Shown: positions 10,042-19,115, counted from the stretch's first letter. The stretch is DNA of 64,000 bases from Terracoccus luteus (GCF_003635045.1 NZ_RBXT01000001.1:2852001-2916000), one strand, 5' to 3'. Notes: generated by a model not told the origin, from the letters alone. Made by a program: numbers and translations.

Positions 10042-10808
10042 ATGCCCGTGACCAGCACCGCCCCCGCCCCTACCCCGCCCCCGCCCCTACCCCGCCGCTG
10101 CCCCTGGCCCCGCCGGAGTACTACCCGAACGAGAGCGAGCGCAGCATCCTGCAGGCGCACGCCGACGACATCGTCGCCGCCTGTGACGCGACGACCGTCG
10201 TCGAGCCGGGCAGCGGCACGAGCGACAAGGCGCGCACGCTGCTCGACGCCTTCGCCGAGCACGGCCGGCCCGAGCGGTTCGTGCCCGTCGACGTCTCCGA
10301 GCAGACGCTGCGCGACGCCGCCATGCTGTCGCGGCGCTACCCGGCCTCGCGGTCGAGGCCCTCGTCGGCGACTTCACCCTCCACCTCGGGCGCCTGCCCC
10401 GGGGCGGCCGCAGGCTCGTCGCCTTCTTCGGCGGCACCATCGGCAACGTCTACGTCGAGGAGCGCGCCGCCTTCCTCGGCGCGCTGCACGACAGCCTCGA
10501 GGCCGGCGACTGGTTCCTGCTCGGCACCGACCTCGTCAAGAGCGCCGACCGGCTCATCTCCGCCTACGACCACAGCCGCGGGGTGACCGCCGCCTTCGTC
10601 ACCAACGTGCTGCACGTCGTCAACCGCGAGCTGGGGGCCGACTTCGACGTCGACGCCTTCTCGTACGTGCCGTTCTGGGACCCGCACGAGCAGCGCATGG
10701 ACCTGCGCCTGCGGGCCGAGCTGGCCGCCGGCCGGGTTCGCCGTCAACCGCGTCTTCACCGACCCCGACGGCGACTTCGCCCTCACCCTCGCCCGGCGGG
10801 AGGGCTGA
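10042..10808 (+). pseudogene. Degraded EgtD-like histidine N-methyltransferase
   Basis: Three reading frames must be joined to recover the protein. ATG 10042 follows a strong GAGGAGG ribosome site, but its frame is lost within the repeated CCCGCCCCTACC tract (10066-10100). The next frame gives PPEYYPNESERSIL and the SAM loop VEPGSGTSDKARTLL, then breaks near 10342 (one base missing). The following frame gives VEALVGDFTLHLG, FFGGTIGN, LGTDLVKSADRL and TNVLHVVNRELGADF, and breaks again near 10730. The last frame ends in DPDGDFALTLARREG. Relative to EgtD (trimethylation of His to hercynine in ergothioneine synthesis), the N-terminal FYDxxGS region and a stretch of about 40-50 residues before the C-terminus are missing. 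Two deletions plus several frame changes argue for decay, not sequencing error. No egtA, B, C or E lies nearby. Confidence 0.8.
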
Positions 10809-10883
10809 GCACCGGTTCAGCCGGCCGGGCCGTCTCTGCGACACTGGTGCCGCCAGTACGACGCACCGTAGGAGACGCCCGGC

Positions 10884-11345
10884 ATGACCCCTCGCACGCT
10901 CTACCGCCGCATCGCCCTCGCCGAGGTGGTGACGTGGTCGCTGCTGTTGATCGGCATGGTCCTCAAGTACGTCACGAAGACGACCGACGTCGCCGTCAGC
11001 GTCTTCGGGCTCGCCCACGGCGTCGTCTTCATCGCCTTCTGCCTCGTGACGGTCGTGCTCTGGGTCAACCAGCGGTGGTCGCTGCGCACCGGCATCCTGG
11101 GCCTGCTCAGCGCGGTGCCGCCCCTGCTCACCGTCTGGTGGGAGCACCGGCTGGAGCGCCGCGGCCTCCTCGAGGGCGGGTGGCGCCTCGCCCCCGGCGG
11201 TGACACCCCCCGCAACCCCGCCGAGCGCGTCGTCGCCGCGCTCACCGCCCGACCGGCCGTCGCCGCAAGCGTCCTCGTCGTCGCCGTGGTCGCCCTCACC
11301 GCGGTCGCCCTCCTCGTCGGCCCACCCGTCGGCTCCCAGGGCTGA
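10884..11345 (+). CDS. DUF3817 family integral membrane protein
   Basis: This is a 153-residue protein with a ribosome site (GGAGA) 10 nt before ATG 10884. The N-terminal 95 residues form the DUF3817 pattern: a short amphipathic start (YRRIALAEVVTWSLLLIGM), a KY motif, GLAHGVVFIAFC in the second helix and LSAVPPLLTVWWEHRLERRG at the end. A fourth hydrophobic helix near the C-terminus (about 125-145) is added after a linker. Members occur widely in actinobacteria and their function is unknown. It stands alone between the egtD remnant and the ABC genes. Confidence 0.85.
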   Translation: MTPRTLYRRIALAEVVTWSLLLIGMVLKYVTKTTDVAVSVFGLAHGVVFIAFCLVTVVLWVNQRWSLRTGILGLLSAVPPLLTVWWEHRLERRGLLEGGWRLAPGGDTPRNPAERVVAALTARPAVAASVLVVAVVALTAVALLVGPPVGSQG

Positions 11346-11483
11346 GTCAGACCCTCCGTCACACGCTCGGCCGTCCGAGCGGTCGCGCGACCGCGCGACC
11401 GGGCCGGATGCCGGGTGGCCCGGTCCCCTCGCAGCCGCACGGCCTACGGTGGGCGCGACAGGCGTCGCACGGGTCGACGCCGG

Positions 11484-11530
11484 TCGGCACGCATCGGCAT
11501 CCATCGGCACGCATCGGCACGCATCGGCAC
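11484..11530. repeat. Tandem 10-bp repeat, nearly five copies
   Basis: The unit TCGGCACGCA (one copy TCGGCATCCA) is repeated head to tail with exact 10-bp spacing, about one helical turn, 45-90 nt upstream of the ABC ATPase start. In-phase spacing would suit cooperative protein binding, but simple slippage expansion is equally possible. Confidence 0.75.
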
Positions 11531-11575
11531 GGGAGCGACACGGGTCGTCACGAGCCACCACCGGGAGGCAGGTAG

Positions 11576-12232
11576 ATGGGCACGGTCGCGGTACTCGTCG
11601 GCGAGGTGCGGGCGGACGGCGTGGGCCGCACGGTCGACACCACCACCCTGCTGGTCCCCACGACCGTCCACGCGGACCCCGGCGAGTGCGTCGTCCTGCG
11701 CGGCCCCAACGGCTCGGGCAAGACGACGCTGCTGCGCATCGTCGGCGGGCTGCTGGCCCCGACGGTCGGCACCGCGACGATCGGCGGCCGCGAGGCCGAC
11801 GAGCGCGACCGGGCGGTCCGCGCGGCGGTGGCGGCCCTGCTCGGTGCCCCGACGACCTACCGCGACCTCACTCTCATCGACCACCTCGTGCTCGTCGACT
11901 CGACGTGGGGCGGCGACCCCGACACCTCCGACGACCGCGGCCTCGAGCTGCTCGGCGCCCTTGGCATCGACCACCTCGACGACCGCTTCCCGCACGAGCT
12001 GTCCTCGGGCCAGGAGCAGCTGTTCCGCCTCGCCCTGACCTTCGCCAGACCCTCGAGCGTGCTACTGCTCGACGAACCGGAGCAGCGGCTCGACACGGTC
12101 AAGCGCCAGGTCGTCGCCGGTCTCGTCGAGCGGCGCACCGCCGAGGGGACCACGGTCGTCATGGCCTGCCACGACCCCGAGCTGACGCAGCGGCTGGCCA
12201 CCACCGTCGTCGACGTCGCCCCCGCACGATGA
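11576..12232 (+). CDS. ABC transporter ATP-binding protein
   Basis: The 218-residue nucleotide-binding domain has Walker A GPNGSGKT (43-50), the signature as LSSGQ in place of LSGGQ, Walker B LLLDEPE and the switch His in MACHDPEL. It would power the membrane partner encoded next. The last base pairs overlap that gene in an ATGA arrangement, a sign of translational coupling. There is no substrate clue; the small size and lone membrane partner resemble bacteriocin/lantibiotic or heme-type exporters. The tandem repeat at 11484-11530 lies just upstream. Confidence 0.92.
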   Translation: MGTVAVLVGEVRADGVGRTVDTTTLLVPTTVHADPGECVVLRGPNGSGKTTLLRIVGGLLAPTVGTATIGGREADERDRAVRAAVAALLGAPTTYRDLTLIDHLVLVDSTWGGDPDTSDDRGLELLGALGIDHLDDRFPHELSSGQEQLFRLALTFARPSSVLLLDEPEQRLDTVKRQVVAGLVERRTAEGTTVVMACHDPELTQRLATTVVDVAPAR

Positions 12233-13689
12233 GCAGGTGGCCCCGCCGCGCCGGATCCGAGCCCGACGATCCCGCCGGGGGGCTCGCCGCCGACGAGAGT
12301 GACGAGCCCGACACGGAGGTCGTCACGCTCGACGACGCGGCCCTGCTCGCGGAGGCCGACTGGGTCATCGGGGGTGAGGAGGCGCAGAAGGCGCGCCGCC
12401 AGGCCCTCTACGTCGCCTACGTCGTCGTGCTCCTCTCGGCCTTCTACGGCTTCCCGTTCGTGCAGGCCGTCTTCCGCACGACGGACCAGCAGACCCTGCG
12501 CGACCAGCTCACCTCGCCCGTCGCCCTCGTCGTGCTGGTCGCCGCCGTCGCGGGGATGCTGCTGGCCGCCCTGTGGGTGGGACGGTTCCGCGGGCCCGTC
12601 GTGCCCCCGCTGCCGTGGATCGACCTCGTCGTCACCGCACCGGTCGACCGGGCCCGGTCGGTGCGGCGCTGGTGGCGCTACGCGCTCGCCGGCTCCGTCT
12701 TCGTCGGGGTCCTCACCGGGACGGTGCTGGGCGGTGGGCTGGCCTTCGCGGGCGCGACGAGCCCGGTGGCCGTCGCCGTGGGCGCCGGCGCGGGACTGCT
12801 CGTCGGCGTGCTCGTCGCCCACCTGTGGCTGCACGCCCAGGTGCGCTCGTACCCCAGCCCCAACCTGCGGCTGGGGCTCGTCTGGCAGGTGCCCGACTCG
12901 CTGCGCGAGCTGCACGTGGAGAGCCTGCGCGCCCACTCGGCCAACACCTCGACGCTCTCCGGCTCGGCCATGACCGGCAACCTGCGCACGGCCCGACTCG
13001 CCCTGGCCCGCCCGGTCCGCTTCGCCCGGGCCACCCGTCTGCGCCCCGGCCGTCCGTTCCCGACGCTCGTGCGCCGCGACGCGCTCGGCATGCTCCGGGC
13101 GCCCAGCTCGTTCGGCGCTGGGCTCGGCCTCGCCGCGCTCGGTGCCGCCGTGACCGTCTGGGGCCTGATCACCCCCGCGGCGCCCGGCATCGCCGTCACC
13201 ATCGGCATCGTCCCGCTCTACCTCGGCTTCGGCGCGTGGTCGGAGGGTCTTCGGCTGCAGGCCGACAACGTCGGCACCCCGTCGCTCATCGGCACCGGCC
13301 CTCGCACCGAGGCCGTGGCCCACCTCGTCGTGCCCGCCGCCTTGACGACCCTCGTGCTCGCCGCGGCGACCGCCCTCTCGGCACTGTCGCGGACCCCCGC
13401 CCCCGCGGCGCTGCTCTGCCTCGTCGCGCTCGTGCCGCTGCTCGCCGGCGGCCACCTGCTCGCCGCCTTCCGCGGCACCGCCGCGCCGACCGTGCAGTCG
13501 AAGCCGCAGGCCCTGCTGTTCTGGTACCTCACCCCGGCCCTCGTCGTGCTGCTGCTCGCCTCGCTGCTCGCGTTCATCGAGAAGTCCGACCTCGACAACC
13601 TGCTCGTCGCCGTCTTCTGGCTCGTCTACGGCACGGTGGCGTGGGGCCTGCACCGGGTGCGCCGCCTCACCCACGAGCACCGCGGCTGA
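12229..13689 (+). CDS. Multi-spanning membrane partner of the ABC ATPase (DUF6297-like)
   Basis: ATG 12229 overlaps the ATPase stop (ATGA), giving 486 residues. After an acidic N-terminus of about 60 residues there are roughly ten to twelve hydrophobic segments in two blocks (about 65-200 and 280-480) separated by a soluble stretch (about 200-275). The arrangement matches an actinobacterial family I recall as DUF6297, regularly encoded with an ABC ATPase. It lacks the EAA loop of importers. It probably forms the export channel; the cargo is unknown. Confidence 0.75.
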   Translation: MSRWPRRAGSEPDDPAGGLAADESDEPDTEVVTLDDAALLAEADWVIGGEEAQKARRQALYVAYVVVLLSAFYGFPFVQAVFRTTDQQTLRDQLTSPVALVVLVAAVAGMLLAALWVGRFRGPVVPPLPWIDLVVTAPVDRARSVRRWWRYALAGSVFVGVLTGTVLGGGLAFAGATSPVAVAVGAGAGLLVGVLVAHLWLHAQVRSYPSPNLRLGLVWQVPDSLRELHVESLRAHSANTSTLSGSAMTGNLRTARLALARPVRFARATRLRPGRPFPTLVRRDALGMLRAPSSFGAGLGLAALGAAVTVWGLITPAAPGIAVTIGIVPLYLGFGAWSEGLRLQADNVGTPSLIGTGPRTEAVAHLVVPAALTTLVLAAATALSALSRTPAPAALLCLVALVPLLAGGHLLAAFRGTAAPTVQSKPQALLFWYLTPALVVLLLASLLAFIEKSDLDNLLVAVFWLVYGTVAWGLHRVRRLTHEHRG

Positions 13690-13721
13690 CGGGCCGTCCG
13701 CGCGTCGCTAGGTTCGCCCCC

Positions 13722-14966
13722 ATGACCGTCGAACCTCGCCCCTTGGCTGCACGCGCCCGCCTGCGCACCCGCGACGCCGTGGAGGCCGACCTGCCCGCCA
13801 TCCTGTCCATCCGCAACCGCTCGTTCGGCCCGCTGCGCACCGGGGAGCACGAGTGGTGGCAGCGCGTCGCCGCCGAGACCCTCGGCGGTCGCATGCTCGT
13901 CGTGGTCGACGACACCGACACGGTCGTGGCGAGCGGGCGCATCCGGCCCTTCGAGCAGGCGTGGGGCGGGCGCGTGCAACCGATGGGTGGGGTGGCCGGC
14001 GTCTACGTCGAGCCCGGCGCCCGCGGCGGGGGTGTCGGCACGACCCTGACCCGGGCCCTGCTCGCCCGCATGGCCGAGCTCGGGGATGCCGTGTCGTGCC
14101 TCTACCCGACGACCGCGGGCCTCTACCGGCGGTCGGGCTACGAGGTGGGGGGCGTGCAGCAGCGGCTCACGTGGCCCGGCCACGCGCTGAGGTCGCTGGC
14201 CCGCGGACCGGGCACCGCGGCATCCGGGCGGGTGCGGCCGGCGCGCCCCGACGACGCCGCCGGCCTCGCCGCCCTGCACCGACGCGCCCTCGCCCGTGAC
14301 CGGGCCAGCGGGCCGATGCCGCCCACCGAGGCGGTGTTCGCGCGCCACCTCGCCGACCCCGACACCATCGCCTACGTCGCCGACGACGGCTTCGTCGTCT
14401 ACGAGCTCGACGGCTCCGCGGTCACGTTCGAGCACCTCGTGGCCGCCGCGCCCGACACCGCTCGCGCGCTGTGGTCGCTCGTCGGATCGGGCTCGTCGGC
14501 GGCGCCGACGGTGCACGCGTGGCTCGACCCGAGGGACGCCGTCGGGCTCGTGCTCGACGAGCTGCCGGCGACCGAGGTGCGCCAGGTGCCGTGGATGGCC
14601 CGGGTCGTCGACGTCGAGCGCGCCTTCGCGGCCCGCGGGTTCGCCCCACACCTCGAGATCGAGGCCGTCGTCGCGGTGACCGACGACGTGGTGCCGGCCA
14701 ACTCGGGCCGGTGGCACCTGCGGGTCAGCGGCGGCGAGGGCACCGCGTCACGGGTGGGTGGCCCCGACGACGCCGGTCACGACGACACGACGGATGCCGG
14801 CCCGCTGCGTCTGGGCGCCCGCGGCCTCGCGGCGCTGTGGTGCGGCTGGACGGTGTCGCGGCTGCGGCTCGCTAGCCTCGGCGACGGCGGCGACGGGGGT
14901 GGGTCGGACGACGACGCGCTCGACGCGATCTTCGCCGGCGCGCCCCACCTCACCGAGTACTTCTGA
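13722..14966 (+). CDS. Eis-like GNAT N-acetyltransferase
   Basis: ATG 13722 (MTVEPRPL) starts a 414-residue protein with two tandem GNAT folds and a C-terminal SCP2-like domain, the layout of Mycobacterium tuberculosis Eis. The first GNAT domain has the acetyl-CoA loop VEPGARGGGVGTTL (about 98-111) and LYPTTAGLYRRSGYE, which includes the tyrosine used as general acid in Eis. The chain ends in TEYF-COOH; in Eis the C-terminal Phe carboxylate is the general base, so both catalytic groups appear present. Eis enzymes acetylate aminoglycosides and lysines at multiple positions. Whether this one confers drug tolerance is unknown. Its 3' end overlaps the convergent MFS gene by 17 nt. Confidence 0.88.
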   Translation: MTVEPRPLAARARLRTRDAVEADLPAILSIRNRSFGPLRTGEHEWWQRVAAETLGGRMLVVVDDTDTVVASGRIRPFEQAWGGRVQPMGGVAGVYVEPGARGGGVGTTLTRALLARMAELGDAVSCLYPTTAGLYRRSGYEVGGVQQRLTWPGHALRSLARGPGTAASGRVRPARPDDAAGLAALHRRALARDRASGPMPPTEAVFARHLADPDTIAYVADDGFVVYELDGSAVTFEHLVAAAPDTARALWSLVGSGSSAAPTVHAWLDPRDAVGLVLDELPATEVRQVPWMARVVDVERAFAARGFAPHLEIEAVVAVTDDVVPANSGRWHLRVSGGEGTASRVGGPDDAGHDDTTDAGPLRLGARGLAALWCGWTVSRLRLASLGDGGDGGGSDDDALDAIFAGAPHLTEYF

Positions 14967-16176
14967 CCTCGTCGGTCGCGGCGGTCTGCGGCTCGCGCAC
15001 CGACGGCAGCACGAGCAGCGCGACGACGGCCATGGCGCCGACGACGAGGAGCGACTCGAGCACGCCGACGTGGTCGCCGAGGAAGCCGAGCAGCGGCGGC
15101 CCGCCGAGGAAGGCGGTGTAGCCGATGGTCGACACGACGCTCATCCGGGCGGCCGCGCGACGGGGGTCGTCGGCGGCCGCGCTCATCCCGACGGGGAAGC
15201 CGAGGCTCGCGCCGACACCCCAGACGGCCGCGCCGACGAAGGCGAGCCAGGGCCCGCCGAAGACGACGAGGAGGCAGCCGGCGACGGCGGCGACGAACAT
15301 GATGCGCAGCACCGGCACCCGCCCGTGGCGGTCGAGCAGCCGCGTGCCGAGCAGGCGACCGGCGGTCATGGCGGTGAGGAAGACAGCGAAGCCGAGCACG
15401 CCGGCCCAGCGCGGCAGGGAGTAGCCGTCCGAGAGCGCGACGGCCACCCAGTCGTTCGCGGTGCCCTCCGTGAAGGCGGCGGCGAGCACGACGACCCCGA
15501 TGAGCAGGGTGCGCGGCTCGCGCCAGGCCGCCCCGAGACCGGCCTTGCCCGACGACTGCTCGCCGTCGTCGCCGACCTCGACCTCGCGCGGCAGGAAGGC
15601 CCGCAGGAACCACGGCACGACGCAGGCCATGAGCACGACGACACCGACGAGGTGGGCGACGATCGGCACGTGCAGGAAGGAAAGGCCGGCGCCGATGAGG
15701 GCGCTGACGACGGTGCCGCCGCTGAAGGCGGCGTGGAAGTGGGGCATGATCGCGCGCCGCAGCGCTCGTTCGACGGCCGCTCCCTCGAGGTTCATGCCGA
15801 CGTCGAAGATGCCGGTGCCGATACCGACGAGGAAGAGGCCCGCCATGACGGCGGCCCGGTTGTGCAGCGCGTCGACGCCGAGACCGAGCCCGACGAAGCC
15901 GACGGCCTGCACCGCGGCCGCGCCGAGAAGCGTGCGGGCCGCGCCGAAGCGGTGCACGAGCCCGCCCGAGAGGGGCAGCCCGAGCACCGAGCCGGCCGAG
16001 GCGGCCAGCAGCGTGAGACCCAGCTCGCCGGCCGAGAGACCCAGCTGGAACTTGACGTCGGGCACGCGTGACGCGAAGGCCGCGAAGGCCGCGCCGTTGA
16101 CGGCGAAGGCGACGAACACCGCCGTGCGGGCGGTGCGCACCTGCGCGCTCGGCGAGGTGGGGGTGGGGCTGGACAT
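14950..16176 (-). CDS. Major facilitator superfamily transporter
   Basis: The start was moved to ATG 16176 (MSSPTPTSPSAQ), because the longer frame crosses the LacI operator region's flank and adds a Pro/Arg-rich non-hydrophobic extension. The protein has about 12 hydrophobic helices with a central hydrophilic loop (about 190-210) and motifs such as GLFLVGIGTGIFDVGMNLEG, resembling YbjJ/FucP-related MFS carriers of sugars or drugs. It is divergently transcribed from a LacI-family regulator, with two operator-like sites between them, so a sugar or glycoside substrate under that regulator's control is likely. Confidence 0.85.
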   Translation of the reverse strand: MSSPTPTSPSAQVRTARTAVFVAFAVNGAAFAAFASRVPDVKFQLGLSAGELGLTLLAASAGSVLGLPLSGGLVHRFGAARTLLGAAAVQAVGFVGLGLGVDALHNRAAVMAGLFLVGIGTGIFDVGMNLEGAAVERALRRAIMPHFHAAFSGGTVVSALIGAGLSFLHVPIVAHLVGVVVLMACVVPWFLRAFLPREVEVGDDGEQSSGKAGLGAAWREPRTLLIGVVVLAAAFTEGTANDWVAVALSDGYSLPRWAGVLGFAVFLTAMTAGRLLGTRLLDRHGRVPVLRIMFVAAVAGCLLVVFGGPWLAFVGAAVWGVGASLGFPVGMSAAADDPRRAAARMSVVSTIGYTAFLGGPPLLGFLGDHVGVLESLLVVGAMAVVALLVLPSVREPQTAATDEVRSTR

Positions 16177-16302
16177 GCGCGAACCTCGGGATGGGAGTGC
16201 GGGGCGGGCGGGTCGGGCGGGTCGTCTGACGACGGCCGGACGGTCGTGGTGCGGGGCGGCAGGTGACGCCGGACGCCGCACGACTGGCGTCAAGCGTAGC
16301 GC

Positions 16303-16331
16303 TCGAATCGTTTCGGTTCGAATCGTTTCGA
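16303..16331. promoter_or_regulatory. Two tandem LacI-family operators
   Basis: TCGAATCGTTTCGG (16303-16316) and TCGAATCGTTTCGA (16318-16331) are near-palindromes with the central CG and AA/TT flanks typical of LacI-family operators, spaced 15 bp apart. They lie between the divergent MFS and lacI genes, the second ending 12 nt before the lacI start, so autoregulation and co-control are likely. Confidence 0.8.
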
Positions 16332-16343
16332 TACACTCGCCCC

Positions 16344-17426
16344 ATGCCCACCCGCGGTCGACCCCGACCCACCCGGCCCACCCTGCGCGACGTCGCCGAC
16401 GCCGCCGGTGTGTCGGTCTCGACGGCTTCCCTCGCCTTCAGCGGCAAGGGCCCGGTGGCGACCGCGACGGCCGAGCGCGTCCGGGCGGCGGCCGGCTCGC
16501 TCGGCTTCACCGGCCCCAACCCGCTCGCCGCCTCGCTGCGGCAGGGACGCTCCGGCGTGGTGGCCGTGCTCGTCGAGGGCCGACTGCGCACCGCCTTCCG
16601 TGACCCCTTCGCCATCGCCGTGCTCGACGGCCTGGCCGAGGCCCTCGAGGAGCTGCCGGCGGGCATGCTGCTCGTGGGCCAGCCCACCGACGAGGGCGCC
16701 TCGGTCGTCCCCCGTCTCGCACCCCTCGCCCTCGACGCCGTCGTCTTCTCGCTCTGCGGGCCGGGCGAGAACCCGGCGGTCGAGCACCTCGCGGCCCGCG
16801 GGGTGCCCATGTTCAGCACGGGCGTGCCGGGCGACCGCCGGGTCACCCAGGTGCGCATCGACGAGCGAGCCGCCGGCGTGCTCGTCGCGCAGCACGTCCA
16901 CGACCTCGGCCACCGCCGCGTCGCCCACGTCGCGCTGCCGATGCACCCGTCGAGCACGGCCGGGCCGGTGCTCGACGCGGAGGCGACGCCCGACCAGGTC
17001 ACGGTGCCGTCGGTCGGTCGCCTGCTCGGCTACCGCGACGTCTTCGGCCCCGACGCTCCCGCGGTGCAGACCGGCGACGGCTCGTCGTTCGAGGGCGGCC
17101 GCCTGGCCGGTCGGGCGCTGCTCGACGTCCCGCCCGGACGGCGCCCCACCGCCGTGGTCGCACAGTCGGACGTCATCGCCGCCGGGGTCATCGTCGCGGC
17201 GGAGGAGCTCGGCCTGCGCGTGCCCGACGACCTCAGCGTCACCGGGTTCGACGGCGTCGAGCTGCCGTGGCTCCCCCACCGCATCACGACCGTCGACCAG
17301 CAGGGTCGCGAGAAGGGCCGACGGCTCGGCGAGCTCGTGCGACGACGACTGACCGGGTCACGGCCGCGGTCGGTCACGCAGCCGGTGTCGCTGCGTCCCG
17401 GCACCACGACGGCGCCGCCGCCCTGA
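16344..17426 (+). CDS. LacI-family transcriptional regulator
   Basis: ATG 16344 gives 360 residues. The N-terminal HTH (TLRDVADAAGVSVSTASLAF, 13-32) carries the LacI-type recognition helix and is followed by the hinge region with NPLAASLRQG. A periplasmic-binding-protein-like effector domain fills the rest (VEGRLRTAFRDPFAIAVLDG, DVIAAGVIVAAEELGLRVPDDLSVTGFDG). It presumably represses itself and the divergent MFS carrier by binding the twin sites just upstream. The effector is unknown. Loss of repression on sugar binding is the family norm, not something visible here. Confidence 0.93.
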   Translation: MPTRGRPRPTRPTLRDVADAAGVSVSTASLAFSGKGPVATATAERVRAAAGSLGFTGPNPLAASLRQGRSGVVAVLVEGRLRTAFRDPFAIAVLDGLAEALEELPAGMLLVGQPTDEGASVVPRLAPLALDAVVFSLCGPGENPAVEHLAARGVPMFSTGVPGDRRVTQVRIDERAAGVLVAQHVHDLGHRRVAHVALPMHPSSTAGPVLDAEATPDQVTVPSVGRLLGYRDVFGPDAPAVQTGDGSSFEGGRLAGRALLDVPPGRRPTAVVAQSDVIAAGVIVAAEELGLRVPDDLSVTGFDGVELPWLPHRITTVDQQGREKGRRLGELVRRRLTGSRPRSVTQPVSLRPGTTTAPPP

Positions 17427-17495
17427 CGGGGAGGCCGGCCCACCGGCATCCGCGCACCGACACGGGGACCACCACCGACAGCGGGCGGACATGGG

Positions 17496-17583
17496 GACAC
17501 CCCACGTACCTGGAAGAGCCCTCCTACCCTTGCTGCATTCCTGCCCTGGGGGAGTTCGGAGAGGTACCACCACGCGGGGTGCC
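17496..17583 (-). ncRNA. ffs: Signal recognition particle RNA (small bacterial type)
   Basis: On the minus strand the segment carries the conserved apical SRP loop: CCCCCAGGGCAGGAATGCA followed by GCAAGGGTAGG, closely like mycobacterial 4.5S RNA. The ends pair: GGCACCCCGCGT at the 5' side with ACGTGGGGTGTC at the 3' side. The predicted length of about 88 nt fits the small actinobacterial SRP RNA. It partners with Ffh for membrane protein targeting. It is divergent from tRNA-Ser(GGA), with about 160 nt between them. End points are set by the terminal helix and may be off by a few bases. Confidence 0.88.
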
Positions 17584-17742
17584 GACGACGAGTGTATGCG
17601 CCGTCGGGCCGCGGGGCGAAACCGGCCGACCGGCCGCGGTGGCGGTGGCGCGTGCCGGCCACGACGCCCGGCACGCGTCGACGGCGGGTGGGCCGCCCGG
17701 GCGATTTCTTGTCGCCGGACGCCCTCCGGTAGCCTCCCCCAC

Positions 17743-17827
17743 GGAGGATTCGCATAGTGGCCTAGTGCGCACGATTGGAAATCGTGTTGGGATAAAACCC
17801 TCGGGGGTTCAAATCCCCCATCCTCCG
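17743..17827 (+). tRNA. tRNA-Ser (anticodon GGA)
   Basis: Acceptor arms GGAGGAT and ATCCTCC pair. The anticodon loop reads TTGGAAA (anticodon GGA) with a long class II variable arm, and the T-loop is TTCAAAT in the arm GGGGGTTCAAATCCCCC. The 3' CCA is not encoded (GCCC follows). It decodes UCC and UCU codons. Confidence 0.95.
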
Positions 17828-17945
17828 CCCGTCGAGGGCCCCGCTCGCCCCTGGCGACGGGGCCCTCGCTCGTTCCCTGCCGGACCGGCGGCCCACGTCA
17901 CGGACCGCGTTGCCGCGCCGCGCGGCCACCTGACAGCATCGCCTG

Positions 17946-19115
17946 ATGAACGGCTCCACCACGACCACCGGGACCACTGGGACCACCGGCACCCTCGGCA
18001 CCCCCGGCAGCACCCCGGGCGACGACCGTGACGGTACGGCGGCGGAGGCCGGCGACGGCACGTCCGCGGTCACCGCATCCGACACCTCGCCCGTCCTCGA
18101 CGCGCTCGCCCGCGTCGAGTCGCTGCGCGGACGCAACCTGCTGCGCGAGAGCGAGCTGACCGCCGACGAGTTCCGCGGCCTGCTCGACCTCGCCGCCGCC
18201 CTCAAGACGGCGAAGCGTGAGCGGCGCGAGCCGCGCCTGCTCGAGCGGCGCAACATCGCCCTCGTCTTCGAGAAGACCTCGACCCGCACCCGCTGCGCCT
18301 TCGAGGTGGCCGCCGCCGACCAGGGCGCGGCGACGACCACGCTCGAGCCGAGCGGCACCCAGATCGGGCACAAGGAGTCGGCCAAGGACACCGCGCGCGT
18401 GCTCGGGCGGTTCTACGACGGCATCCAGTACCGGGGCACGGAGCAGGCCGTCGTCGAGACGTTCGGCGCGTGGTCGGGCGTGCCCGTCTGGAACGGCCTG
18501 ACCGACGACTGGCACCCGACGCAGTCGCTGTGCGACATGCTGACGATGCGCGAGCACTCCGGCAAGCCCGACGGCGAGATCTCCTTCGCCTACGTCGGCG
18601 ACGCCCGGTTCAACATGGGCAACTCGCTGCTCGTCACCGGCGCCCTGCTCGGGATGGACGTGCGCATCGTCGCGCCGCGGCCGCTCTGGCCGGCTGACGA
18701 GGTCGTCGCCCTCGCCGGTCGCCTTGCGGCAGAGTCCGGTTCGCGCGTCACCGTGACCGACGACGTCGCCGAGGGCGTGCGGAGGGTCGACTTCGTGCAC
18801 ACCGACGTCTGGGTCTCGATGGGCGAGCCCGCCGAGGTCTGGGGCGAGCGCATCGAGACGCTGCAGCGCTACCAGGTGAACGCCGGGCTGCTCGCCGCGA
18901 CCGGCAACCCCGAGGTGCGCTTCATGCACTGCCTCCCGGCCTACCACGACCTCGAGACCGAGGTGGGGCGACAGGTGCACGAGCAGTTCGGCCTGAAGGA
19001 GCTCGAGGTGACCGACGACGTCTTCGAGTCGGCCGCCTCCGTCGTCTTCGACCAGGCGGAGAACCGCATGCACACCATCAAGGCCCTCATGGTCGCCACG
19101 CTGGCCGACGTCTGA
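17946..19115 (+). CDS. Ornithine carbamoyltransferase
   Basis: The enzyme forms citrulline from ornithine and carbamoyl phosphate (or the reverse, in the arginine deiminase pathway). Carbamoyl-phosphate motif STRTR lies at 112-116, HPTQ near 198-201 and the ornithine/catalytic HCLPA block near 320. The sequence [21 protein letters not shown] and [20 protein letters not shown] resembles the ArcB/E. coli ArgF branch more than the shorter actinobacterial ArgF. The N-terminus is unusual: about 50 residues of Thr/Gly-rich low complexity (TTTTGTTGTTGT) precede the conserved start, so a downstream start is possible. No other arg or arc gene is adjacent, leaving biosynthetic versus catabolic use open. 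Confidence 0.92.
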   Translation: MNGSTTTTGTTGTTGTLGTPGSTPGDDRDGTAAEAGDGTSAVTASDTSPVLDALARVESLRGRNLLRESELTADEFRGLLDLAAALKTAKRERREPRLLERRNIALVFEKTSTRTRCAFEVAAADQGAATTTLEPSGTQIGHKESAKDTARVLGRFYDGIQYRGTEQAVVETFGAWSGVPVWNGLTDDWHPTQSLCDMLTMREHSGKPDGEISFAYVGDARFNMGNSLLVTGALLGMDVRIVAPRPLWPADEVVALAGRLAAESGSRVTVTDDVAEGVRRVDFVHTDVWVSMGEPAEVWGERIETLQRYQVNAGLLAATGNPEVRFMHCLPAYHDLETEVGRQVHEQFGLKELEVTDDVFESAASVVFDQAENRMHTIKALMVATLADV

